The notes below the pieces were generated by a model. That model did not search any database and was not told where the DNA came from. It worked only from the letters and a program-made list of their open reading frames with translations. From an uncultured Prevotella sp. (lineage in GTDB: Bacteria > Bacteroidota > Bacteroidia > Bacteroidales > Bacteroidaceae): DNA of 64,000 bases. Position 1 is the first letter of the stretch; each line of letters begins with the position of its first letter. Below are positions 36,271-45,459 of this stretch, piece by piece. The DNA is taken from the NCBI GenBank assembly GCA_900316565.1, contig ONDK01000004.1:17222-81221 (forward strand), read 5' to 3'. The position numbers and the translations under genes were made by a program.

Positions 36271-36708
36271 TCTGCCACAGAGATATATTTTACGGGTATA
36301 GTAGAAGTCTGCAATGAACAGAACAACTATTAACGCATAGAACACCATCATGTTCAATCCCACATATTGTGCCACGGCCATATCTACATAAAGGAGAATA
36401 GACATAACGAGAAAATTGCTCCAGGCAAGCATCAGGTCGACATAAGGACGCGCAGAAGGCTCATGCTTTACCTTGAAAGGGAGGTTCACTACATGGTGTT
36501 TCTCACTCACCACCATAAGTATATAAACCAACAACGAGATGCCTGCCAAGAGCAGTATAAGCCATGTCTCGCCATAAGCATCCATCTGCCCTACTGTTGT
36601 CCAATGCTTTGGGATTGCCACCTTATCAGTAGTGAAATAGAACAGACAAGACACTATTATGTTGGCCAATATCAGGAGAAATGAGAGAATGTCTAATATT
36701 TTTTTCAT
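36265..36708 (-). CDS. DUF1648-type small membrane protein
   Basis: The start is the ATG at 36708 (MKKILDILSFLLILANIIVSC), not the TTG upstream; 147 residues, with four hydrophobic segments. The segment after the first helix (VAIPKHWTTVGQMDAYGETW) matches the DUF1648 signature 'P.H....G..D..G'. Function unknown. Divergent promoters separate it from the SGNH hydrolase: TATCTTTG on the minus strand at 36730-36737 is its own. Confidence 0.75.
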   Translation of the reverse strand: MKKILDILSFLLILANIIVSCLFYFTTDKVAIPKHWTTVGQMDAYGETWLILLLAGISLLVYILMVVSEKHHVVNLPFKVKHEPSARPYVDLMLAWSNFLVMSILLYVDMAVAQYVGLNMMVFYALIVVLFIADFYYTRKIYLCGRK

Positions 36709-36729
36709 AAGTTTATCTTTATTTTTGTG

Positions 36730-36767
36730 CAAAGATAGCAAAAAACAACAAAAAAGCTATATCTTTG
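36730..36767. promoter_or_regulatory. divergent promoter pair
   Basis: TATCTTTG on the minus strand (36730-36737) faces the DUF1648 gene. TATCTTTG on the plus strand (36760-36767) faces the SGNH hydrolase. The two boxes are 22 bases apart, so polymerase binding at one may exclude the other. Confidence 0.6.
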
Positions 36768-36853
36768 CAAATAAAATAGCTTCGACCTGACAATTTACAT
36801 ATTGTATAGAAAGGCCGACTAAAAGCAATTAAACAAAGACAAACTTACATCAG

Positions 36854-37663
36854 ATGCTTAAAAGAACACTTATCCTACTATTGATCGCAGCAATATGCAT
36901 TCCTACACACCCCCAAATATTGACATCTCACCCTTGGAAAGGACGACGGGTAGCATACTTCGGAGACTCTATCACCGACCCCAAGAATAAGGCCTCCAAA
37001 AAGAAATACTGGAACTTCCTACAAGAATGGCTCGGCATCACTCCATATGTCTATGGCGTTAGCGGCAGACAGTGGAACGACATACCCAAACAGGCTGATA
37101 AACTTCAAAATGAACACGGCAACGACTTCGATGCAATAATGATTTTCATTGGCACCAACGACTTCAACGCTGCTGTGCCGGTAGGACAATGGTATACCGA
37201 AAGCGACGAACAGGTGCTGGCGGCAGTACACGAGCCCAAAGCGGTAGTAACAAGGAAAAAGCGCTCTTTCATCTATACGGACAGTACCTTCTGCGGACGT
37301 ATCAACAAGGCTATGGCACTGCTGAAGAAACGCTGGCCTACAAAGCAGATAATACTGCTCACTCCTATACATCGAGCTTACTTCTATGGCGGAGAAAAGA
37401 ACATACAACCGACAGAGGAATATCAGAACAAAATAGGCGAATACTTCGATAAGTATGTCGAGAAAGTTAAAGAGGCCGGTAACATTTGGGCCGTGCCTGT
37501 GATTGATGTCAACGCTATGAGTGGGCTGTTCCCACTGTTTGATGAGTCAGCTGTCAACTATCACAATCCGGATACAGACCGTCTGCACCCTAACGATCAA
37601 GGACACGAGCGTCTGGCACGCACTCTTGAATACCAACTGTCGACACTGCCTTGTGTATTCTAA
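36854..37663 (+). CDS. SGNH/GDSL-family secreted hydrolase
   Basis: A 269-residue protein with a signal peptide (MLKRTLILLLIAAICIPTHPQ). SGNH blocks: GDSITDPKN (Ser nucleophile, about 37-45), Gly in YGVSGRQWND, IGTNDFN (Asn, about 98-104), and DRLHPNDQGHERLA (Asp/His, about 244-257). A lipase- or esterase-like enzyme acting outside the cytoplasm, substrate unknown. It resembles the 10.2 kb acetylesterase only in fold. A plus-strand promoter lies at 36760-36767. Confidence 0.85.
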   Translation: MLKRTLILLLIAAICIPTHPQILTSHPWKGRRVAYFGDSITDPKNKASKKKYWNFLQEWLGITPYVYGVSGRQWNDIPKQADKLQNEHGNDFDAIMIFIGTNDFNAAVPVGQWYTESDEQVLAAVHEPKAVVTRKKRSFIYTDSTFCGRINKAMALLKKRWPTKQIILLTPIHRAYFYGGEKNIQPTEEYQNKIGEYFDKYVEKVKEAGNIWAVPVIDVNAMSGLFPLFDESAVNYHNPDTDRLHPNDQGHERLARTLEYQLSTLPCVF

Positions 37664-37773
37664 GCAGAGGAATACGACCATAACTTTATTCTAAACGTAA
37701 ACATTAAAACAAGAATTAAGAATTATAAAGAAATACAATGTAAAAGAAACTTGTCTGTTCGATTGAAAAGGCG

Positions 37774-37781
37774 TAATTTTG
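37774..37781 (+). promoter_or_regulatory. promoter -7 box of the efflux cluster
   Basis: TAATTTTG matching TAnnTTTG, 27 bases before the TolC-family ATG at 37809, with TTG at 37751-37753 upstream. Confidence 0.6.
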
Positions 37782-37808
37782 CACCCGAATAACAATGGAA
37801 GATATCAG

Positions 37809-39290
37809 ATGAAGAAAATACTTGTCATAGTTTTGTCCACAATAGCCATATTACCGGCGGTAGCCCAAAGAACGTTATCGTTGCAGGACTGCCGTCAGCT
37901 AGCGTTGGAGAACAACAAGCAGATAAAGATGTCTAAGCTGCAAGCCGACATGGCACAGAACATCCATAAGGCAGCGAAGACGAAATACCTGCCACACGTG
38001 GACGGTGCAGGAGGCTATCAGCATTTCACAAAAGAAATATCCCTGCTGAACAGCGAACAGAAGACGGCTTTCAACAATATAGGTACGACGGCGACCGGCT
38101 CATTGACTGACCAGATGAGTAATGTCATCAGTGGCCTTGTAAGTCAAGGATTACTCTCTCAAGAGGCCGCGCAGCAGCTGGCACAACAGGTCTCGGGTGT
38201 GGCAGGGACAGCAGCAACAGCAGGCAATAATATCGGCCGGTCCTTTACCGATGCCTTCCGCACGAACACAAAGAATGTCTACGTCGGAAGCATCATGGTA
38301 ACACAACCCATATATATGGGCGGCGCCATCACGGCGGCAAACCGAATGGCACAAATCGGTGAGGATATGGCAGCCAACGACATAGAGGTTCGCCGCCAGA
38401 ATGTGCTCTACACCGTTGACAATGCATATTGGCTTGTTGTTTCCCTGCATAACAAGAAGAAAACGGCAGAGAAATATCTCAGTCTCACCAAGAAGCTTGA
38501 CGATGACGTGAGCAAGATGCTCCGAGAAGGTGTGGCAACAAGGTCCGACAAACTGAAGGTGGATGTAGGTGTCAACACCACAGAGATGACTATCAGCCAA
38601 TTGGAAAGCGGTATAAATGTAGCCAAGATGGCACTGTGTGAGCTCTGCGGTCTGCCTATAAAAAGTGACATCAACCTTGTCGATGAGGGCAGCAGGGGCA
38701 TTGTCACAGGATACGACATCACCGCAGCAAGCGACACAGCCTACTACGCGAGGCCTGAACTCAGCATGCTTCAGAACACAATAGATATGAGTAAGCAAGC
38801 AACGAGACTCGTCCGTTCGCTATATCTGCCACACGTAGGGCTGACAGGCGGTTTCACCGAGATGAACCCAAATGTCTTCAACGGATTCCGCGACCGTTTC
38901 TCAGGAGTATGGAACATTGGCGTTGTGGTCCACATCCCCATATGGAACTGGGGAGAAGGCAAATATAAAGTGCGCGCGTCGAGAAACGCCACAAGCATTG
39001 CCGAGCTTCAACTTGCCGATGCCAGAAACAAAATACACCTCCAGGTGGAACAAACTCAGTTCCAAATGCATGACGCAGAGACACGTCTTGCAACAGCGAA
39101 AAAGAACATGACCAGTGCTGAAGAGAATCTCAGATGCGCCAATATAGGCTTCAAGGAAGGTGTCATGACGGTTACCGACGTGATGAATGCACAAACCGCA
39201 TGGCAGACAGCCGAAAGTCAGAAGACCGACGCTGAGATTGCCGTTAAGATTGCCCAGGCTGCTTATCAGAAGGCAATAGGAAGATTCTAA
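37809..39290 (+). CDS. TolC-family outer-membrane efflux protein
   Basis: The start is the ATG at 37809 (MKKILVIVLSTIAILPAVAQ, a signal peptide), not the TTG overlapping the promoter; 493 residues. Two long alpha-helical repeats typical of TolC: LSLQDCRQLALENNKQIKMS in the first half, and KIHLQVEQTQFQMHDAETRL with VTDVMNAQTAWQTAES in the second. It forms the outer-membrane channel of a tripartite exporter whose adaptor and two permeases follow on the same strand. A Gly/Ala/Gln-rich insert at about 95-155 is longer than usual. Confidence 0.9.
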   Translation: MKKILVIVLSTIAILPAVAQRTLSLQDCRQLALENNKQIKMSKLQADMAQNIHKAAKTKYLPHVDGAGGYQHFTKEISLLNSEQKTAFNNIGTTATGSLTDQMSNVISGLVSQGLLSQEAAQQLAQQVSGVAGTAATAGNNIGRSFTDAFRTNTKNVYVGSIMVTQPIYMGGAITAANRMAQIGEDMAANDIEVRRQNVLYTVDNAYWLVVSLHNKKKTAEKYLSLTKKLDDDVSKMLREGVATRSDKLKVDVGVNTTEMTISQLESGINVAKMALCELCGLPIKSDINLVDEGSRGIVTGYDITAASDTAYYARPELSMLQNTIDMSKQATRLVRSLYLPHVGLTGGFTEMNPNVFNGFRDRFSGVWNIGVVVHIPIWNWGEGKYKVRASRNATSIAELQLADARNKIHLQVEQTQFQMHDAETRLATAKKNMTSAEENLRCANIGFKEGVMTVTDVMNAQTAWQTAESQKTDAEIAVKIAQAAYQKAIGRF

Positions 39291-39414
39291 CGTCATCACT
39301 GCCATATTCACTCCAAAAGGTATAAGAAAAGGATATGAGTTAATAGCTCTTGCTCCAGACAGAGGACTAAAGATTGATAACTTTTTTATTAAATAAGAAT
39401 ATAAAGATAACGAG

Positions 39415-40401
39415 ATGAGTGCAAAGACTCAACATAACAACATTTTACTGGCTGTAGCCGGCTTTACATTAGTAGTGGTGATAGTAGCCGTCATTGGTTT
39501 CTTCACCCTTGACCGTACCCCAGAAACCATTCAGGGAGAGATGGAAGCTGATGAATACAGGGTGTCGTCGAAGCTTCCAGGCAGAGTTGTCAGCATCCGC
39601 GTGAGAGAAGGAGACTATGTCCATATAGGCGACACGCTAGCGATACTCGAGGCGCCAGAGGTCAACGCACAAGAGAAGGTGGCCCAGGCTACGGCAAGTG
39701 CCAGCAGTGCTCTCAGCGACCTCACCGAGGCCCCGACACGTAAGGAAGCGGTTGAGGCTGCATATCAGGTCTACCAACAAGCTCTTGCCAGCCAGGATAT
39801 CGCCGGTAAGACATTCAGCAGAATGGACCGTCTTTATAATGAGGGGGTTGTCTCAGCTCAGAAGCGAGATGAGGCTAAGGCTGCATTCGATGTGGCACAA
39901 GGTGCCACAGCTACGGCAAAGGCAAATTGGGAGATAGCCAAGGAAGGCAGCCGAGAGGAATCTAAACGTGCTGCAAAGAAACAGGCCGAGGCTGCAAAGC
40001 AAGCTGTCGGTGTGGTATCATCACTGATGAAAGAGATGGTCCAGGTAGCGACACAAGAGGGTGTAGTAACTGATATTTATCCTAAGGTCGGCGAGTTGGT
40101 TGGCATGGGTTCCCCTATTATGAGCATATCCATGGTCTCTAATATGTGGGGGACGTTCAATGTCCGCGAGGATCAGCTCAACGGAAAGAAAGTAGGCGAT
40201 GTATTCGAGGTGTTTATCCCGGCATTCAACAAGAATGCTAAGATGAGAATCTATGATATCAAGGACGAAGGCACCTACGCCGTATGGAAGGCTACAAAGA
40301 CAACAGGACAGTACGACCTGAAGACATTCGAGGTTCGTGCGCGTCCTCTTCAAAAGATTGACGGTCTGAAACCGGGAATGTCACTGATAGTAAAAGAATA
40401 G
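39415..40401 (+). CDS. HlyD-family periplasmic adaptor
   Basis: A 328-residue membrane-fusion protein. One N-terminal helix (about 11-32, LLAVAGFTLVVVIVAVIGFFTL) anchors it in the inner membrane. A biotinyl-lipoyl half (RVSSKLPGRVVSIRVREGDYVHIGDTLAIL) follows, then a coiled-coil hairpin (about 85-205, rich in Ala/Lys/Glu), the second lipoyl half (VVTDIYPKVGELVGMGSPIM) and a beta-barrel end. It links the two permeases to the TolC channel encoded just before it. Confidence 0.92.
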   Translation: MSAKTQHNNILLAVAGFTLVVVIVAVIGFFTLDRTPETIQGEMEADEYRVSSKLPGRVVSIRVREGDYVHIGDTLAILEAPEVNAQEKVAQATASASSALSDLTEAPTRKEAVEAAYQVYQQALASQDIAGKTFSRMDRLYNEGVVSAQKRDEAKAAFDVAQGATATAKANWEIAKEGSREESKRAAKKQAEAAKQAVGVVSSLMKEMVQVATQEGVVTDIYPKVGELVGMGSPIMSISMVSNMWGTFNVREDQLNGKKVGDVFEVFIPAFNKNAKMRIYDIKDEGTYAVWKATKTTGQYDLKTFEVRARPLQKIDGLKPGMSLIVKE

Positions 40402-40452
40402 ATTTTATTATTCCTTTGCATTGTCATAAGATAAGGGAAGGCATTATTGTAT

Positions 40453-41688
40453 ATGAAAATTAATAAGATGGTAAAGAGCTCTGGAACAGGAAGGAAGGGG
40501 TCTGTATTTAACAGACTTCTGACAGTGCTTCTCGACATCTTGCGAATAGCCCGCAGGGAATGCAGCATATTGGCACACAACCCAATATACTTTTTCTCTA
40601 TGATTGTAGGTCCGGTGCTTGTCACGGCATTCTTCACATCACTTATGGACGACGGACAGCCCACCGACATGCCATGTGGAATAGTAGACCTTGACAACAC
40701 ATCTACTACAAGGGCCATGATTCGGCGCCTCGATGCTTTTGAGTCTACAAAGGTGACAGGCTATTACAATAATGTCAATGAGGCGCGCCGGGCCATCCAG
40801 CAAGGCGACATCTATGCGTTTCTTTACATACCAAGAGGTACGACCGACAAGCTTCTCTCCAACCGTCAGCCAAAAGTTTCATTCTATTACAGCGGTGTGG
40901 TAATGGTCGCGGGCAGCATGATGTTCAAGGACCTCACAACAGTTACCACTCTTGCCTCTGCCGCCGTAGGAGCCACGAAGCTCTCAGCCTTGGGCAAGTC
41001 GCCTATAGAAATAGAGCGGTTTCTGCAACCGGTATCAGTAAATCTGCACATGATAGGCAATCCCTGGATGAACTATAATGTCTATCTTTCCACTGTCATG
41101 ATACCTGGTATACTGTTCCTCTTCATGTTTCTTATCACGGCTTACAGCATAGGTACAGAACTGAAGTTCAACAGAGCAAAGGAATGGCTGGCAATGGCCA
41201 ACAACAATATCTATGTTGCAATAACCGGTAAGATACTGCCGCAATTCCTGATATTCTTTACCATGATGATGTGCTATTCATGGTTTATCTATGGTTATAT
41301 GGGATTTCCACATCCCGGCGGCACTGGGAAGATAGTGCTTCTCGCATTGCTCACCGTACTCTCTTCGGAAGGCTTCGGTATTTTCGCTTTCGGGCTGATG
41401 CCCAGTCTCCGTATGTCGATGAGTATCTGTTCCCTCTGGGCTGTAGTGGGCTTTTCTGCAGCAGGAGCCACCTATCCTGTTTTCGCCATGGACTCTATGA
41501 TTGAGGCTGTGGCCCAGCTCATCCCACTCCGACATTATTATATGATTTATCAGCTCTGCATCTTCAATGGCTATCCTCTGATAGATGCATGGTATAACGT
41601 TGTAGCTCTGATAGCTTTCGCCTGTCTTCCACTGCTTACACTTTGGAACACCAAGAAGGCAATGCTCAACTACGTTTATATTCCATAA
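40453..41688 (+). CDS. ABC-2-type permease, first of a pair
   Basis: The start is the ATG at 40453 rather than a TTG two codons earlier; 411 residues. Architecture of YhhJ/ABC-2 exporters: one N-terminal membrane helix (about 42-62), a ~150-residue periplasmic domain (GIVDLDNTSTTRAMIRRLDAF), then five C-terminal helices (from about 215). It has the same length as the next permease; the two likely pair in the membrane. No ATPase gene is present in the cluster. Confidence 0.88.
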   Translation: MKINKMVKSSGTGRKGSVFNRLLTVLLDILRIARRECSILAHNPIYFFSMIVGPVLVTAFFTSLMDDGQPTDMPCGIVDLDNTSTTRAMIRRLDAFESTKVTGYYNNVNEARRAIQQGDIYAFLYIPRGTTDKLLSNRQPKVSFYYSGVVMVAGSMMFKDLTTVTTLASAAVGATKLSALGKSPIEIERFLQPVSVNLHMIGNPWMNYNVYLSTVMIPGILFLFMFLITAYSIGTELKFNRAKEWLAMANNNIYVAITGKILPQFLIFFTMMMCYSWFIYGYMGFPHPGGTGKIVLLALLTVLSSEGFGIFAFGLMPSLRMSMSICSLWAVVGFSAAGATYPVFAMDSMIEAVAQLIPLRHYYMIYQLCIFNGYPLIDAWYNVVALIAFACLPLLTLWNTKKAMLNYVYIP

Positions 41689-41701
41689 CGGCATAAAGGA
41701 C

Positions 41702-42937
41702 ATGAAAGGACTCTTTTCGCAAATTTACCAGGGCATCAATGACATGTGCTATATCTGGTGGCTGGAGATGAAAAACACCTTCAAAGACGAGGGTGTGCTG
41801 ATATTCTTCATCCTCGTGCCGTTGGGCTATCCCCTACTCTACTCATGGATATACAACAACGAAGTAGTCAGGGAAGTGCCCGTAGCTATTGTTGACATGA
41901 GCCACAGCAATGCCAGTCGGAAGTTTATCAACATGTTTGACGCTTCCCCAGACACACATGCCGCCTACTACTGCAACAATCTTCAAGAAGCCAAGGACCT
42001 CGTAGGGAAACAGCAGGTACATGGCACTCTTTACTTTCCTCCCGACTTCGAGAAACAGTTAGGTCGGGGAGAGAAAGCTATCGTCGATGTCTACTGCGAC
42101 ATGAGCCTTATGCTCACCTACAAAGCCATCTACCAGTCGGCACAGGCTGTAGCCTTGGATATGAGTTCTGAGATACAGAAGCCAAAGTCGGGAAGCATCA
42201 CAATAAGGGATGAAGAGATAAGCACAAATCCCATCGACGTTGAACGGGTGGAGATATTCAATTCTACCGGAGGATATGGCAATGCACTTCTGCCATGTGT
42301 TCTCATACTTATTCTCCAGCAGACTCTGTTACTTGGGATAGGTCTCTCAGCCGGTACGGCACGCGAGAACAACCGTTATAAGGACCTCGTTCCAATAAGT
42401 AAGCACTATAACGGCATATTCCGCATAGTACTGGGTAAGTCCATGTGCTACTTCATGATTTACTGCATTATGGGAGCCTATATAACACTCTGCGTACCAC
42501 GGTTCTTTCACTATACCTCACTGGTCCATGCCGGAGACCTCATCGGACTGATGATACCTTACACCTTGTCATGCATCTTCTTCGGCATGATGCTCTCATG
42601 TCTTGTGCGCTATCGTGAGAACGTTCTCCTTCTTGTCGTCTTCACCTCGGTACCATTCCTCTTTATGAGCGGTATCTCATGGCCACAAAGCAACATCCCC
42701 GGTTTCTGGAAGGGAGTAAGCTGTCTCATACCATCAACATTTGGAATAAGAGGATTTATGAAAATAAGCAGCATGGGTGGCACCTTGCAGGACATGGAAA
42801 CGGAATACCAGGCGTTATGGATACAGACACTGGTCTACTTCTTCTGCACCTGTTTAGTCTATCGTGCTCAGATAATAGCATCACGCAAGCACGCCATAGC
42901 ACGACTTGAAATGTTGAAGAAGAAACTGGAAACATAA
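41702..42937 (+). CDS. ABC-2-type permease, second of a pair
   Basis: 411 residues, starting 13 bases after the first permease. Same layout: a helix at about 30-50 (VLIFFILVPLGYPLLYSWIY), a periplasmic domain with VAIVDMSHSNASRKFINMF, then five helices from about 195 (LLPCVLILILQQTLLLGIGL). The paired opening motifs (IVD-x-D/S) show that the two permeases are paralogues. Together with TolC and HlyD they form an export system of unknown cargo. Confidence 0.88.
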   Translation: MKGLFSQIYQGINDMCYIWWLEMKNTFKDEGVLIFFILVPLGYPLLYSWIYNNEVVREVPVAIVDMSHSNASRKFINMFDASPDTHAAYYCNNLQEAKDLVGKQQVHGTLYFPPDFEKQLGRGEKAIVDVYCDMSLMLTYKAIYQSAQAVALDMSSEIQKPKSGSITIRDEEISTNPIDVERVEIFNSTGGYGNALLPCVLILILQQTLLLGIGLSAGTARENNRYKDLVPISKHYNGIFRIVLGKSMCYFMIYCIMGAYITLCVPRFFHYTSLVHAGDLIGLMIPYTLSCIFFGMMLSCLVRYRENVLLLVVFTSVPFLFMSGISWPQSNIPGFWKGVSCLIPSTFGIRGFMKISSMGGTLQDMETEYQALWIQTLVYFFCTCLVYRAQIIASRKHAIARLEMLKKKLET

Positions 42938-43010
42938 TAAGAGCCTCGTTGTCCTTAACGACATCCTTTTAATCCAGAGAATATTCTTTATAGGGAGAAA
43001 CAAAAAAAGG

Positions 43011-43099
43011 CCACTTGAAGAAGTCCTAATCACCATTTGGATTTATAGCGAATTTATAAAGACAAATAAGAATGAATTGGGAATGTCTTCTTCAAGTGG
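43011..43099. repeat. 89-bp element bounded by 13-bp perfect inverted repeats
   Basis: CCACTTGAAGAAG (43011-43023) is the exact reverse complement of 43087-43099. The 63-base interior is AT-rich. It lies between the convergent permease and Mrp genes and could be a large stem-loop or a small mobile-element relic. Confidence 0.5.
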
Positions 43100-43172
43100 A
43101 ATGATTTTAAAGTCTATTTCGACTTAACTGATATTAAAGGTTTATTCGAGTGGACTGGGTTGGGAAAAACAT

Positions 43173-44279
43173 TTAGTGTTCATTGTTGACCTGAACGATC
43201 TTTGTTTTTCCTTTTTCCTTATTCCTACGGTTGACTACCGTCACCACGGACTGTGCGAGGCTGATAAACGCTTGTCCGGTGATACTGTCCGGTTTTGTTG
43301 CTGCAGGTGCTCCATCGTCGCCACTCTCACAGATGCTCTGAACCAAAGGTATCTGCGCAAGAAGAGGAAGGTCCATTTCCTTTGCCAGGTTCTTGCATCC
43401 CTCCTTGCCAAAAATATAATATCTATTGTTCGGCAGCTCAGCTGGGGTGAAGTAAGCCATGTTCTCAACAAGACCGAGTATAGGCACATTGACCTTGTCG
43501 TTTGTATACATATCTATTCCTTTACGGGCATCGGCAAGCGCCACCTTCTGCGGCGTGCTTACTATAACGGCGCCGGTGATGGCGATGGTTTGAAGAAGTG
43601 TGAGATGGATATCGCTGGTCCCAGGAGGAGTGTCAAGGATGAAATAGTCAAGGTCGCCCCAATCGGCGTCGCCAATGAGTTGTTTCAATGCTGATGTAGC
43701 CATACCACCGCGCCACAGTGTCGCGGTATCGGGGTTTACGAAAAAGCCTATCGACAGGAGTTTCACTCCGTATTTCTCAATAGGCTCTATCAGCTGGCGT
43801 CCGTCCTTCTCTACTGCATAGGGACGGGCATCCTCAACACCAAACATTTTTGGCATTGACGGTCCGAAGATATCTGTATCAAGTAGTCCCACCTTGTAGC
43901 CGAGTTTTGCCAAGGCAATGGCAAGGTTCGCTGAGACTGTCGACTTACCCACTCCACCTTTGCCGGAGCTCACCGCAATAATGTTCTTGACTCCGGGTAA
44001 CATCTTACCGACTTCTGGCCTCGGAGCACTCTTGAACTCAGGCGTTATCGTTACCTGCACATCCTTTGAGATAGAATAATGTATCTGCGCCTCAGCAGAT
44101 TTGATTGTCGACTTAATGAACGGGTCTGTGTTTCGTGGGAATATAAGCGAGAAGCTTACCGTCATCCCATCGATACGGATATTGTCAGCCACCATACCAC
44201 TCTCCACAAGATTCTTCTTTGTACCAGGATAGATAACTTGACTGAGAGCATCCGTAATAAGTTTTGGATATAAAGTCAT
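43173..44279 (-). CDS. mrp: Mrp/NBP35-family iron-sulfur cluster carrier ATPase
   Basis: The start is the ATG at 44279 (MTLYPKLITDALSQVIYPGT), matching the usual MIP18/DUF59-like opening; 368 residues. An upstream in-frame ATG at 44372 would add 31 basic, atypical residues. The N-terminal ~90 residues are DUF59-like. The P-loop domain has the deviant Walker A SSGKGGVGKST, DTDIFGPSMPKMFG and LDTPPGTSDIHLT. It carries Fe-S clusters to apoproteins. The expected C-terminal CXXC is not obvious; AYFTPAELPNNRYYIFGKEG stands where CPxCG-type cysteines are often found. Confidence 0.88.
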   Translation of the reverse strand: MTLYPKLITDALSQVIYPGTKKNLVESGMVADNIRIDGMTVSFSLIFPRNTDPFIKSTIKSAEAQIHYSISKDVQVTITPEFKSAPRPEVGKMLPGVKNIIAVSSGKGGVGKSTVSANLAIALAKLGYKVGLLDTDIFGPSMPKMFGVEDARPYAVEKDGRQLIEPIEKYGVKLLSIGFFVNPDTATLWRGGMATSALKQLIGDADWGDLDYFILDTPPGTSDIHLTLLQTIAITGAVIVSTPQKVALADARKGIDMYTNDKVNVPILGLVENMAYFTPAELPNNRYYIFGKEGCKNLAKEMDLPLLAQIPLVQSICESGDDGAPAATKPDSITGQAFISLAQSVVTVVNRRNKEKGKTKIVQVNNEH

Positions 44280-44510
44280 ATTTGTTTCTTTAAAGTTATG
44301 AGTTGTTGAGTTTTTAAGTTTCGGGGATTTATGTCCCTTAAACTTGTTTATTATATTCCTAACAAAATCCATGCATTTTACTCAATAGACATACAAAGGT
44401 AACATAATATGCCGGATTGACAAAAGGAATATGACAAAAATTGACTGACATCAACTGACTTGACTTTAGACAACAAAATAAAGTCATTCATGATTAACAT
44501 ATGGAAAAAC

Positions 44511-44541
44511 TTGTCAACATCATTGAATGGCACTAATTTTG
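44511..44541 (+). promoter_or_regulatory. promoter of the small membrane-peptide unit
   Basis: TTG at 44511-44513, a 20-base spacer, then TAATTTTG at 44534-44541. The transcript would start near 44548. Confidence 0.65.
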
Positions 44542-44640
44542 CACTCGAAAAAGTAAAGATGCTCACCCAAAGGAATCAATCCGAAGGATGTGCGGACAAA
44601 CAAAACAAACGAATTGGAAATTAGTACGGAGGTAGAACTT

Positions 44641-44730
44641 ATGGAAATCTTTGAGATTGCAGGTTTGGCAACAATAATCTTTGGGGTTATAACAACTGCC
44701 GGATTGTTTGTATCCACCAGAAAAGACTGA
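44641..44730 (+). CDS. 29-residue single-helix membrane peptide
   Basis: ATG at 44641 to TGA at 44730: MEIFEIAGLATIIFGV followed by ITTAGLFVSTRKD. It has an acidic start, one hydrophobic helix (about 6-24) and a basic end. Unusually for this genome, a strong ribosome binding site (GGAGG at 44625-44635 region) lies about 8 bases upstream. It has its own promoter and is followed by a perfect terminator, so it forms a complete mini-operon. A 21-codon frame (44559-44624) in the leader could be a control peptide. Family not recognised. Confidence 0.6.
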   Translation: MEIFEIAGLATIIFGVITTAGLFVSTRKD

Positions 44731-44794
44731 TTAGAGAAAGACGAAATTTGAGAGATATATAATTAGAGAGAGTAATTTCAGGTTACATGTTGAT

Positions 44795-44827
44795 AAAGCC
44801 CTGCTATCGAAAAGATAGCAGGGCTTT
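44795..44827. terminator. strong terminator shared by the small peptide unit and trpG
   Basis: AAAGCCCTGCTATC (44795-44808) pairs perfectly with GATAGCAGGGCTTT (44814-44827). T-rich sequence follows on both strands. It lies between convergent transcripts. Confidence 0.88.
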
Positions 44828-44880
44828 GTTGTTTTATCCCCAATCAGATATCAGCCATTATAAGGCAAAGACAAGCCAGG

Positions 44881-45459
44881 TTAACCCTTATCAGACATGT
44901 CGAGCCAGTTCTTCACGATAACTTTTCCGTCGGGAGTGAGCACGCTCTCCGGGTGGAACTGTATGCCAAAGATGTTGTACTTCTTATGACGCAGAGCCAT
45001 AATCTGTCCTTCATCACTCTCTGCGGTAATCTCAAGGCAGTCAGGGAAGTTCTCATGCGACACCACCCATGAGTGATAACGTCCCACTTCCACACGCTTT
45101 GGCAGTCCTGCGAACAGCGCGTCGCCTTCCTTTAAATTCACAGGAGTAGCGACACCATGGTATACCTCAGAAAGATTTTCCAACTTAGCGCCGAACACCT
45201 CACCTATGGCCTGGTGTCCAAGACAAACGCCAAGCATCGGCTTTCTACCGGCATAGGTCTTGATAACGTCCAACAGCAATCCGGCCTCGGAAGGTATTCC
45301 TGGTCCGGGGCTTAGGATAATCTTGTTATATGGTTCCAATTCCGCAAGTTGGAACTGGTCGTTTCGCTTAACATCGACCTCCGCACCGAGCTCCTTTACC
45401 AAGTGGACGAGGTTATATGTAAACGAGTCATAATTGTCAATAACAACTATCTTCTTCAT
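44881..45459 (-). CDS. trpG: anthranilate synthase glutamine amidotransferase subunit
   Basis: 192 residues. Class I amidotransferase with catalytic Cys79 in GVCLGHQAIGE and the His/Glu pair in FGIQFHPESVLTP. It supplies ammonia from glutamine to TrpE for the first step of tryptophan synthesis. The start overlaps the trpE stop by 4 bases, indicating translational coupling. Last gene of the trp run. Confidence 0.95.
   Translation of the reverse strand: MKKIVVIDNYDSFTYNLVHLVKELGAEVDVKRNDQFQLAELEPYNKIILSPGPGIPSEAGLLLDVIKTYAGRKPMLGVCLGHQAIGEVFGAKLENLSEVYHGVATPVNLKEGDALFAGLPKRVEVGRYHSWVVSHENFPDCLEITAESDEGQIMALRHKKYNIFGIQFHPESVLTPDGKVIVKNWLDMSDKG

Noticed and set aside
43173-44372. Longer Mrp start at 44372
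   Set aside because: The extra 31 residues are basic and low-complexity and do not match the family's opening; the ATG at 44279 does.
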